Position numbers and translations under genes: made by a program
Shown here: positions 1-5,593 of the stretch, piece by piece
Layout: each line of letters begins with the position of its first letter
Position numbering within the stretch: position 1 is the first letter of the stretch
Notes under the pieces: generated by a model
What the model was told of the DNA's origin: nothing
Database searches by the model: none
Seen by the model: only the letters and a program-made list of their open reading frames with translations
Assembly (NCBI GenBank): GCA_025356795.1
Contig: JANXRR010000026.1
Location: 1 to 6,556 of the forward strand
Reading direction: 5' to 3'
DNA length: 6,556 nt
From: Bacteroidia bacterium
Lineage (GTDB): Bacteria > Bacteroidota > Bacteroidia > Cytophagales > Cyclobacteriaceae

Positions 1-1
1 C

Positions 2-133
2 CAAGAAGACGTGGTCAAGGAAACGATTAAAAGTCGCAAGGATGCATTCGACATTCAAAAATCAAAGTTAGACGCCGGGCTCATCGACGGACTTTCTACC
101 AGCCAGTCTCCTCTTCGGTTAAGTCTACCCTAA
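2..133 (+). pseudogene. Fragment of a possible TolC/NodT-type outer-membrane efflux protein
   Basis: An open plus-strand frame enters from the left edge and runs 43 codons to a TAA at 131-133. No start is visible. The part up to about codon 35 reads like protein: a charged helix followed by KLDAGLIDGLSTSQ. That resembles the helix-turn pattern of TolC/NodT outer-membrane factors, in which an AGL-x-(S/D)-x-L-(D/S)-x-x-Q stretch sits between long helices. The last eight codons lie opposite the 5' end of gldG, so the native protein probably stops matching near 106 and the TAA is accidental. By my count the first 106 bases are about 47% G+C, apparently richer than the neighbouring DNA. The family call rests on a short motif only and is tentative; that this is a coding fragment is somewhat firmer. 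It may have been joined to this locus by rearrangement or by a misassembly. Confidence 0.35.
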
Positions 134-245
134 AGAAATAGGATGAAGCAAGCAGATTCAACAAAACAATCACAACGAGACCATTGGCTAAGAAAAGCCA
201 GTCGCCAGTCTTTTTACTGCCTAACCAATGTTGTGTTACTGCCAT
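96..245 (-). pseudogene. gldG: 5' fragment of gldG (gliding-associated ABC transporter subunit), truncated
   Basis: The ATG at 245-243 overlaps the 3' end of gldF by 10 bp, exactly where gldG normally follows gldF. The frame gives 49 residues. A short polar N-terminus is followed by one transmembrane segment (about residues 16-38) and then FFRVDLTEE, which matches the start of GldG proteins, where F-x-R-x-DLT-x-(E/D)KRY is typical. The expected KRY(S/T)L does not follow; instead the frame reads ETGW and stops at TAG (98-96). The other two minus-strand frames also stop within the first 120 bases and look nothing like GldG, so a single frameshift cannot rescue it. Intact GldG is several hundred residues long, with a large periplasmic part, and is thought to act with GldF in the membrane. 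Identification of the fragment is strong; whether the break is biological or an assembly error cannot be told from here. Confidence 0.72.
104..113. other. Probable junction between two unrelated sequences
   Basis: GldG-like coding on the minus strand ends near 111-113, after DLTEE. The unrelated plus-strand coding fragment ends its protein-like stretch near 103-106. Two truncated genes facing each other, both missing their 3' parts, imply a breakpoint here: an inversion or deletion end, or a chimeric join at the end of a contig. No target-site duplication, IS end or repeat is visible around it. Confidence 0.6.
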
Positions 246-967
246 TGTCTGCTACCGATGGTAATTTTGGTGAGAAGAAAAATGAAAGCCAACGCGCTGA
301 GAAAATAAATTAAATCGCGGCTGTCAATCAATCCGCGACTAATAGACTCGTAGTGATACAGAATGCCCCATTGTTTTACAAATAATGTTTGCTGACCAAA
401 TACAGGCAACGAAGCGAATGAATCCAACCCGTTGTAAACTAAAAAACACAAAAATGCCGAAAGTATAAATGCAACAATTTGATTGGATGTGAGCGATGAA
501 GCGAATATGCCAATGATGCAAAACACCGCACCTACTAATGTTAAGCCAATAAATGATCCAATAGCTCCTGATGTGTCAATATTACCAATCGGGTTGCCCA
601 ATTGATAAATAGAATAATAGTAAATGATTGTGGGAAGAAGCGCTAACAAGACGAGTGCGAAGGATGCCAAAAACTTTCCGAGAATAATTTCAAGATCAGT
701 AAGGGGTTGTGTGAAGAGCAACTCAAGAGTGCCCAGTTTTTTTTCTTCCGCAAAACTTTTCATCGTAATGGCCGGAATCAAAAAGATGAAAACATAGGGG
801 CCAAAAGAAAACAGTGAATCTAAATCGGCATAGCCATAATCAAGAATAGAACTTGAAGGGAATACCCACATGAGTAAACCAATGGCGGTAAGAAAAACCC
901 CAATTACAATGTAGGCAATTAACGAATTAAGAAAGCTGTTGAATTCCTTTTTAAAGATTTGAATCAT
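236..967 (-). CDS. gldF: Gliding motility-associated ABC transporter permease GldF
   Basis: This is an inner-membrane permease of 243 residues, the usual GldF length, which pairs with the GldA ATPase. About six hydrophobic segments are visible (roughly residues 15-36, 53-70, 97-118, 137-157, 163-183 and 217-235). The hallmark is the conserved cytoplasmic stretch at residues 71-101, SFAEEKKLGTLELL followed by TDLEIILGKFLA, which is typical of ABC-2 type permeases of the GldF/NosY kind. A second conserved stretch lies near residues 207-222 (ESISRGLIDSRDLIYF). The ATG (967-965) overlaps the gldA stop as ATGA, and its 3' end overlaps the gldG start by 10 bp, so translation is probably coupled across all three genes. 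The transported substrate of GldAFG is not known. The gene itself looks intact, although its partner gldG is cut off in this window. Confidence 0.9.
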   Translation of the reverse strand: MIQIFKKEFNSFLNSLIAYIVIGVFLTAIGLLMWVFPSSSILDYGYADLDSLFSFGPYVFIFLIPAITMKSFAEEKKLGTLELLFTQPLTDLEIILGKFLASFALVLLALLPTIIYYYSIYQLGNPIGNIDTSGAIGSFIGLTLVGAVFCIIGIFASSLTSNQIVAFILSAFLCFLVYNGLDSFASLPVFGQQTLFVKQWGILYHYESISRGLIDSRDLIYFLSALAFIFLLTKITIGSRQWQ

Positions 968-1884
968 GCTGGTTGCGTAGTCAATTCTTTAAAAATACTT
1001 TCGAGCGAGCTCTCTTCTAGCTTCAAGCCGATCAATGAAAGTTGTTTATCCGCAGCAAACCTAAAAACGTTTGCCCTTATGTCTGCACCTTCGCGAGCCG
1101 TAAGCTTGAATTTATTTTTGCCTGCTTGCTCGGCATTGGCCACGCCATCAATGGTTTTTAAGTCATCCAACAAAATTTCACCTTCAAACTCCACCCAAAA
1201 AACAATTTGACTTTGTTGGCTTTTCAGCAATGATTCGAGTGAATCATTGGCCACAATCTCTCCTTTATTAATCACAATTACCCGATCGCACAAGGCCTTC
1301 ACTTCCTGCATAATATGAGTCGAGAAAATTACTGTTTTATCTTTGCTAACAGTTTTAATAAGCTTTCGTATTTCCACCAATTGATTGGGATCTAAACCAG
1401 AGGTAGGCTCGTCTAATATCAAAACTTGGGGATCGTGAATCAACGCTTGTGCTAAACCCACGCGTTGGCGGTAACCTTTAGATAAGCTTTCAATTTTTTT
1501 ATTTTGCTCTACCCCTAATCCGCAAAGCATAATCATTTCGTTCACTCGTTCCTTGGCTCTTGAAGAAGATAGACCTGCAATGCTGGCTGCAAAATTCAAG
1601 TACTCTCGTACATACATATCCAAGTATAACGGGTTATGTTCTGGCAAATAGCCGGTAATCTTACGGGCTTTTAAAGGCTCATCTTGCACGTCAAACCCTC
1701 CTACTGTTACAGCACCAAAAGTTGGAGGAATACAAGTGGTGGCAATTTTCATGGTCGTAGATTTGCCCGCGCCATTGGGGCCAAGAAAGCCAACAATCTC
1801 ACCTTCCTTCACCGAAAAGGAAATATTATTAACGGCCTTTTGGTTGCCATAAACTTTCGTGATCTGTTGTATTTCTAGCGACAT
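964..1884 (-). CDS. gldA: Gliding motility-associated ABC transporter ATP-binding protein GldA
   Basis: This is the cytoplasmic ATPase of the GldA-GldF-GldG transporter: 306 residues from the ATG at 1884-1882, the normal family length. Visible motifs are Walker A GPNGAGKST (35-43), the Q-loop region GYLPEHNPLY (78-87, with Glu82 in the usual Gln position), signature LSKGYRQR (134-141), Walker B VLILDEP (154-160), D-loop SGLD (162-165) and the H-loop His190. A C-terminal regulatory-type domain follows (about 225-300). The frame stays open upstream to a Met codon at 2121. I reject that longer start because the extra 79 residues resemble nothing, the homology begins at MSLEIQQITKVYG, and a promoter-like site lies inside the extension at 1899-1929. 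The gene is first in the operon and overlaps gldF by 4 bp (ATGA). The YLPE and LSKGY variants are common in this ATPase branch and do not suggest loss of function. Confidence 0.92.
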   Translation of the reverse strand: MSLEIQQITKVYGNQKAVNNISFSVKEGEIVGFLGPNGAGKSTTMKIATTCIPPTFGAVTVGGFDVQDEPLKARKITGYLPEHNPLYLDMYVREYLNFAASIAGLSSSRAKERVNEMIMLCGLGVEQNKKIESLSKGYRQRVGLAQALIHDPQVLILDEPTSGLDPNQLVEIRKLIKTVSKDKTVIFSTHIMQEVKALCDRVIVINKGEIVANDSLESLLKSQQSQIVFWVEFEGEILLDDLKTIDGVANAEQAGKNKFKLTAREGADIRANVFRFAADKQLSLIGLKLEESSLESIFKELTTQPA

Positions 1885-1898
1885 ACTTTTTAGATGGG

Positions 1899-1929
1899 CA
1901 AAAGTAAGGGAAAGTTGATGAGGACACAA
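1899..1929 (-). promoter_or_regulatory. Candidate Bacteroidota promoter for the gldAFG operon
   Basis: On the minus strand a -7 element TACTTTTG (1906-1899) matches the Bacteroidota consensus TAnnTTTG exactly. It is preceded after a 20-nt spacer by TTG (1929-1927), the -33 element. Transcription would start about 8-10 nt before the gldA ATG, giving a very short leader. This supports the 1884 start for gldA. The basis is a consensus match only. Confidence 0.45.
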
Positions 1930-1991
1930 TTCAAATATTGTTTCAAGAGAGCACCTAATACTATCTTCTAAATACCACTCATTTTTTTTCT

Positions 1992-2033
1992 TGGAACGAT
2001 ATATGCTTACGTAAATTGCTAAGTAGCGTTCCA
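1992..2033. repeat. Inverted repeat, 7-bp arms, in the gldA/SPFH intergenic region
   Basis: TGGAACG (1992-1998) and CGTTCCA (2027-2033) are perfect inverted repeats around a 28-nt spacer. The T-run at 1982-1989 lies before the stem on the plus strand and reads as A on the minus strand, so this is not an intrinsic terminator in either direction. It may be a regulatory or RNA structure, or chance. Confidence 0.3.
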
Positions 2034-2393
2034 TGAGAAATACCTGCCGGTCTTTGTGCTTTTTTTCAATCGTTGCTATTTGTGGCGGGATGGGCTGCAA
2101 CACGTCATTCTTTTCAATCAAAAAAATAATGCACGAAGAAAGTTTGTTGTCTGCACCGTGCCTTTTGGCGGATGATACAGACGAGAACGAACGTATTTCT
2201 TGTCACTTCATCGCGATCGTGTTGAGGCCAATCCTAAAGTTTACCAAGAGTCTTTTCGCATTGATCTCATTCACCCACTACATTTTTACTTCTTTTGCCT
2301 GCCCACTTTTCATTTTGCATCGCATTCTTAGAATTTGAAATAAGAGTTAAATCTAAATTTCAAAAATCTAAGTCTCACTAAATTTTAAATCTA

Positions 2394-3365
2394 ATGAAAA
2401 AATCAATAGGGTTATTGTTATGCCTTTCTATAGGCGCAATTTTTATGTCATGCATAAGTACCGTGCCAGCAGGATACCGTGGTATTAAGGTATATCTGTT
2501 GGGCAACAAACGCGGTGTGTCTGAAAAACAATTGGGCGTGGGTGCCTACTTTCTTGGGTTCAACCAGAAGATATATACCTTTCCAGTTTTTCAGCAAAAC
2601 TACATTTGGGATGGCAACAATGCCATCAACTTTCAGAGCAAAGAAGGGCTCGATGTAAGTGGCGAATTCGGCATTAGTTATTCACTGGTGGCTGATAGTG
2701 TGCCCGTCATCTTTCAAAAATACAGGAGAGGCATTGATGAGATTACGAATGTTTTTTTACGCAATATGGTGCGCGATGCCTTAAACAACATTTCATCACG
2801 TATGTCCATCGAATCAATTTATGGAATTCATAAAAGAGATTTACTTTATAAAGTTGACAGTATGGTCTCGAAACAAACCAAACATTACGGAATCATCATC
2901 GAACGCATTTATACTATTGGTGAATTACGCTTGCCACCTTCTATCGAGACAGCGATCAATGCTAAGTTAGAAGCAAACCAGAAAGCTCAACAAGGGCAAA
3001 ATGAAGTAAAGGCTGTGGAGGCAGAAGCCAGCAAGAAGATAGTACGCTCAAAAGCCGATGCCGAGAGCAGAATGATTGAGGCCAAGGCACAAGCCGATGC
3101 ACAAGTATTGACCGCTAGAGGGCAAGGCGAATCGATCAAAATTAGAGCGCAAGCCCAGGCCGAGTCCATAAAGATTAAGGCACAGGCTCAAGCCGATTCT
3201 ATAAAAGCGTTGGGCGAATCGCAAGCATACATCAACAATAAATTGGCACAGTCTATGAATAAAGATTTAATTCAATACCGATCCATAGATCGGTGGGATG
3301 GTAAGCTTCCGCAGATATCAGGACAGAGTTTGCCATTTGTAAATTTGAGTTTGCCTAAGCAGTAA
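2394..3365 (+). CDS. SPFH/band-7 (prohibitin-like) domain lipoprotein
   Basis: 323 residues. The N-terminus has Lys2-Lys3, a hydrophobic core (4-18) and Cys20 in the context FMSC, a loose Bacteroidota lipobox, so the mature protein is probably lipid-anchored in the envelope. An SPFH domain spans about residues 24-190. It opens with VPAGYRGIKVYLLG and includes the VSEKQLGVGAYF turn, EGLDVSGEFGISYSL, and a helical VRDALNNISSRMS segment. A long Ala/Gln/Glu/Lys-rich coiled coil follows (about 188-275), ending in three 11-residue repeats, and then a short C-terminal tail. Prohibitins and other SPFH proteins form large ring or cage oligomers at membranes and often modulate proteases; the partner here is unknown. 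Typical members are held by a transmembrane helix, so a lipid anchor is the notable difference. The gene stands alone between a divergent operon and a terminator, which suggests its own transcript. Confidence 0.85.
   Translation: MKKSIGLLLCLSIGAIFMSCISTVPAGYRGIKVYLLGNKRGVSEKQLGVGAYFLGFNQKIYTFPVFQQNYIWDGNNAINFQSKEGLDVSGEFGISYSLVADSVPVIFQKYRRGIDEITNVFLRNMVRDALNNISSRMSIESIYGIHKRDLLYKVDSMVSKQTKHYGIIIERIYTIGELRLPPSIETAINAKLEANQKAQQGQNEVKAVEAEASKKIVRSKADAESRMIEAKAQADAQVLTARGQGESIKIRAQAQAESIKIKAQAQADSIKALGESQAYINNKLAQSMNKDLIQYRSIDRWDGKLPQISGQSLPFVNLSLPKQ
3111..3209 (+). repeat. Three tandem 33-bp (11-residue) coiled-coil repeats within the SPFH gene
   Basis: Codons 240-272 encode three successive 11-residue units: TARGQGESIKI, RAQAQAESIKI and KAQAQADSIKA. 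The bases have diverged at synonymous positions, so the repeat is kept at protein level. An 11-residue period fits a right-handed or straight coiled coil, as seen in the stalks of cage-forming SPFH proteins. Confidence 0.7.
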
Positions 3366-3383
3366 TTTTGGCTTTGGCATAGG

Positions 3384-3426
3384 ATAGGGCCGGACTGTAG
3401 GGATATGATCTGGCCTATTTTTTTTT
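3384..3426 (+). terminator. Intrinsic terminator of the SPFH gene
   Basis: ATAGGGCCGGA (3384-3394) pairs with TCTGGCCTAT (3409-3418): ten pairs including one G-T wobble, with one bulged G and a 14-nt loop. An uninterrupted T tract runs through 3418-3426. It lies 18 bp after the SPFH stop codon and isolates that gene from the thioredoxin-like gene downstream. Confidence 0.75.
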
Positions 3427-3486
3427 AATTGAATTGTGAATGATTTGTTAAACTAACTTAATAACATGCATTCTGTGGCATCGTTC

Positions 3487-3517
3487 TTGGCAATGCACGT
3501 TGAATTTGTCAAATTTG
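3487..3517 (+). promoter_or_regulatory. Candidate promoter of the thioredoxin-like gene
   Basis: TTG (3487-3489), a 20-nt spacer and CAAATTTG (3510-3517) match the Bacteroidota -33/-7 pattern with one mismatch (C for T at the first base of TAnnTTTG). The spacer equals that of the gldA candidate. The predicted start site would lie about 10-15 nt before the ATG at 3537. Consensus match only. Confidence 0.35.
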
Positions 3518-3519
3518 AC
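3508..3519. promoter_or_regulatory. Perfect 12-bp palindrome, possible operator
   Basis: GTCAAATTTGAC is identical to its own reverse complement. It covers the candidate -7 element and ends 17 bp before the start codon of the thioredoxin-like gene. A homodimeric repressor bound here would block transcription. CAAAT/ATTTG half-sites recur at both sides (ATTTG at 3504-3508, CAAAT from 3523). The DNA is AT-rich, so chance is possible. Confidence 0.35.
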
Positions 3520-3536
3520 TTTCAAATGATCCATCT

Positions 3537-4991
3537 ATGAGAATTGCTTTAATAACTTGTATCGCGTTAGTTTCCTTTCAATGCTTGGCACAAAGCGGGT
3601 ATAAACTCACCTTTAAAATAAAAGGTTTGAAAGACACCACAGCCTATTTAGGCCATTATTTTGCTGAAAGCACATATTTAGATGACACCGCAAAAGTCGA
3701 CAAACAAGGTGCTTTTATATTTGATGGCAAAAAAACTCTTGCTCAAGGAGTTTATATTCTCGTGATGGGGCCAAAAGGCAAAATTTCAAAAGTATTTGAT
3801 TTAGTAGTGGGGCAAGATCAGGACTTTACGTTGGAAACGGATACCAGCAATTATATCGCTCACATGAAAGTAACAGGTGATGTAGACAACAACCTTTTCT
3901 TTGAGAACATTTTGTTTAATAAAGATCGCCACGATGAGGCCAGTCAATATATTAAAATACTTGAAGACAGCACGCTAAAAGAAGATCAAAAGAAATCGGC
4001 TCGCGCGGAGTTTCAGAAGATCAATAAAAAAGTTTTGGCTTACCAAGATGACTTGATTGATAAAAATCCAACCACTATAACTTCTAAAATACTTAAGGCG
4101 ACCAAACAAATTGAAATACCTGAGCCTCCAAAAATGGCAAATGGAAAATTTGACTCTACTTTTCAACTGAGATATTATCGCCAACATTACTTCGATTATT
4201 TTGATGTGGCCGATGAAGCTTTGATAAAAATGCCCCGTCCATTTTATCAAGAAAAAGTGAAGGAATATCTCGAAAAACTCTTCTTGCCCCAGCCTGATAC
4301 TATAATGCATGCTATTGAAGGTTTGGTTGCAAAGGCTAAGAAAAATCAAGAAACCTACAAGTATATGGTGTTCACTTGCTTGGTTACCTACCAAAACCCA
4401 GAAATTATGGGGCTTGATGAAGTGTACGTAAAAATTTATGACAAGTATTTCGCTTCTGGCGAAATGGATTATTGGGCAAACGATGCCTTTAAGAAAAGCT
4501 TAAAAGAATATGCCGATAAATTAAGAAGAGCACAGATTGGAAAAATTGCACCAAACCTGATCATTCAAGACCAAAACCTCCAGCCAAAATCACTTTACGA
4601 CATTAAGAAAAAATACACAGTAATTTATTTCTTTGATCCAGATTGCAGCCATTGCAGACAAGAATCGCCTAAGTTGGTAGACTTCTACAATAAAAATAAA
4701 CTCAAGTTTGATCTAGAAGTTTATGCCGTGGCCAGCGATACATCTATGAAAAAGATGCGTGACTATATTAAAGAAATGAAGATGGGTTGGGTAACTGTTA
4801 ATGGCCCCCGCTCCTACTCAAAAGAGCATTTTAGTTTGCTTTATTATACTGAAACATTCCCCACTGTTTATATTTTAGATGATAAGAAGAAGGTGATTGC
4901 ACGGAAAATTCCCGTGGATAAAATCGGAGAATTCTTAACTAATTTCGAAAAATTTCAGAAGAAAAAAGCACCTGCCTCAAAAGGATCTTAA
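3537..4991 (+). CDS. Secreted thioredoxin-like (TlpA/ResA-type) protein with N-terminal DUF4369-like domain
   Basis: 484 residues. A signal peptide (1-18) with likely signal peptidase I cleavage after LA|QS sends it to the periplasm. Residues about 21-115 form a beta-rich domain of DUF4369 type (YKLTFKIKGLKDTTAYLGHY, then the KVDKQGAFIFDG turn). Residues about 120-335 are mostly helical and charged, resembling DUF5106-type linkers. Residues about 336-475 form a thioredoxin fold: APNL and the LYDIKKKYTVIYFFDPDC strand, catalytic motif Cys370-Ser-His-Cys373, and the cis-proline at Pro442 in TFPTVYILD. Such proteins reduce or isomerise disulfides in envelope proteins and are abundant in this phylum; the substrate cannot be read from the sequence. 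The CSHC motif resembles reductase/isomerase-like active sites. The Lys-rich C-terminus is ordinary. The gene follows a terminator, so it starts a new transcript; the next gene begins 99 bp on, with no clear terminator between. Confidence 0.85.
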   Translation: MRIALITCIALVSFQCLAQSGYKLTFKIKGLKDTTAYLGHYFAESTYLDDTAKVDKQGAFIFDGKKTLAQGVYILVMGPKGKISKVFDLVVGQDQDFTLETDTSNYIAHMKVTGDVDNNLFFENILFNKDRHDEASQYIKILEDSTLKEDQKKSARAEFQKINKKVLAYQDDLIDKNPTTITSKILKATKQIEIPEPPKMANGKFDSTFQLRYYRQHYFDYFDVADEALIKMPRPFYQEKVKEYLEKLFLPQPDTIMHAIEGLVAKAKKNQETYKYMVFTCLVTYQNPEIMGLDEVYVKIYDKYFASGEMDYWANDAFKKSLKEYADKLRRAQIGKIAPNLIIQDQNLQPKSLYDIKKKYTVIYFFDPDCSHCRQESPKLVDFYNKNKLKFDLEVYAVASDTSMKKMRDYIKEMKMGWVTVNGPRSYSKEHFSLLYYTETFPTVYILDDKKKVIARKIPVDKIGEFLTNFEKFQKKKAPASKGS

Positions 4992-5090
4992 GTTTTTAAA
5001 AGCAATCCACTATTACATTCTAAAATATAGTCATCTTGATATGCAACTATTTACCCCAACAGGAGTATCTACTTAAATAAAAGTAAGATT

Positions 5091-5549
5091 ATGGCTATTT
5101 TAGAAACCCTATTCGGAAAAAAAAAGAAATTATTTAAGGCTTCTTGCCAAATTACAAAAGAGCCAATTGAAAATGGTTTTGGGTATCTCTTAACCACTGC
5201 CGATGTAATTGCTTCCCAAAAGTATTGGGATATGATAATGACCGAGCCCGAAACATTGTCATACACAGTTTCGCATTTTAAGAACAATACTTCTGGCACT
5301 CAAATGCGTTCCATGATTTTTGAAAAATATGCCACCATCACTAAGCCGTGGATAGTGTCTGATTCCATTATTAATTATTTTAACGTAGATAGGAATGCTG
5401 CCCGTGAATACGCTCAAAAATGGTGGGCAAGCGAAGGTGGATTTACACCCGAAAAAACGGGGCCAGCTTCTTCAACACTTGATAGCTCAACCTTCCAAAA
5501 CCTAAAGCAATATGCTGTTATGGAAGCCGGAAGAAGCAGAGCAAAATAG
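5091..5549 (+). CDS. Uncharacterised 152-residue cytoplasmic protein
   Basis: I do not recognise this family. The protein starts MAILETLFGKKKK, an amphipathic then basic N-terminus, and has no signal peptide or membrane segment. Residues about 17-115 look like a compact folded domain with several distinctive stretches: ASCQITKEPIENGFGYLLTT (17-36), SQKYWDMIMTEPETLSYT (42-59), KPWIVSDSIINYF (85-97) and the closing REYAQKWW (105-112). The tail after 113 is Gly/Ser/Thr/Pro-rich and probably disordered, ending in a short helix. One Cys (19) and one His (62) make a zinc site unlikely. Codon use resembles its neighbours and the frame is full of aromatic and conserved-looking positions, so I take it as a real gene. 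The gap to the thioredoxin-like gene is 99 bp with no convincing terminator or promoter, so read-through from it is possible. A GGAG stretch at 5062-5065 is too far from the ATG to act as its ribosome site. Confidence 0.7.
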   Translation: MAILETLFGKKKKLFKASCQITKEPIENGFGYLLTTADVIASQKYWDMIMTEPETLSYTVSHFKNNTSGTQMRSMIFEKYATITKPWIVSDSIINYFNVDRNAAREYAQKWWASEGGFTPEKTGPASSTLDSSTFQNLKQYAVMEAGRSRAK

Positions 5550-5550
5550 C

Positions 5551-5580
5551 TTCGGTTTAGGCTGAATAAACTATCCGGAA
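5551..5580. terminator. Weak hairpin between convergent genes
   Basis: GTTTA (5555-5559) pairs with TAAAC (5567-5571), flanked by TTCGG (5551-5555) and CCGGAA (5575-5580), which can add outer pairs with bulges. It sits in the 44-bp gap between convergent stop codons, where a bidirectional terminator would be expected. No good T tract follows on either strand, so the call is weak. Confidence 0.25.
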
Positions 5581-5593
5581 CTAATTCAAAAGC

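Larger units (their letters stand above)
1885..2393. other. Divergent intergenic region without a supported gene
   Basis: This 509-bp stretch separates the divergent gldA operon and SPFH gene. It holds the gldA promoter candidate near its left end and an inverted repeat at 1992-2033. A minus-strand frame (upstream continuation of gldA, to 2121) and a plus-strand frame (2033-2338, 101 codons) are open. Both translate to Cys/Phe/Ile-rich or otherwise featureless sequence with no motif and no start signal, and they overlap each other, so I do not call them. No tRNA-like or riboswitch-like fold was recognised. The length is generous for two promoters, so a small RNA or a decayed gene remains possible. 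Confidence 0.5.

Noticed and set aside
1885..2121. N-terminal extension of GldA by 79 residues
   Set aside because: The family starts at MSLEIQQITK, the extension has no homologous look, and a promoter-like site lies inside it.
2033..2338. Plus-strand open frame of 101 codons in the divergent intergenic region
   Set aside because: No recognisable domain, no promoter or ribosome signal, composition unlike the neighbouring genes, and it overlaps the opposite open frame; most likely chance.
2335..2361. Possible promoter for the SPFH gene: TTG (2335-2337) and TAAATTTC (2354-2361)
   Set aside because: The final G of TAnnTTTG is missing and the spacer is only 16 nt; in such AT-rich DNA this match is too weak to list.
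3111..3209. Tandem repeats considered as a possible CRISPR-like or mobile repeat
   Set aside because: The units are contiguous, in frame, diverged at synonymous sites and encode a coiled coil; there are no spacers.
3975..4394. Minus-strand open frame of 139 codons inside the thioredoxin-like gene
   Set aside because: It is antisense to a gene with a signal peptide, conserved domains and a CSHC active site; its translation is hydrophobic and low in information, typical of a shadow frame.
4982..5010. Possible terminator after the thioredoxin-like gene (GGAT...ATCC with T and A runs)
   Set aside because: Only four G/C-containing pairs, the T run lies in the loop and not after the stem, so it does not fit an intrinsic terminator.
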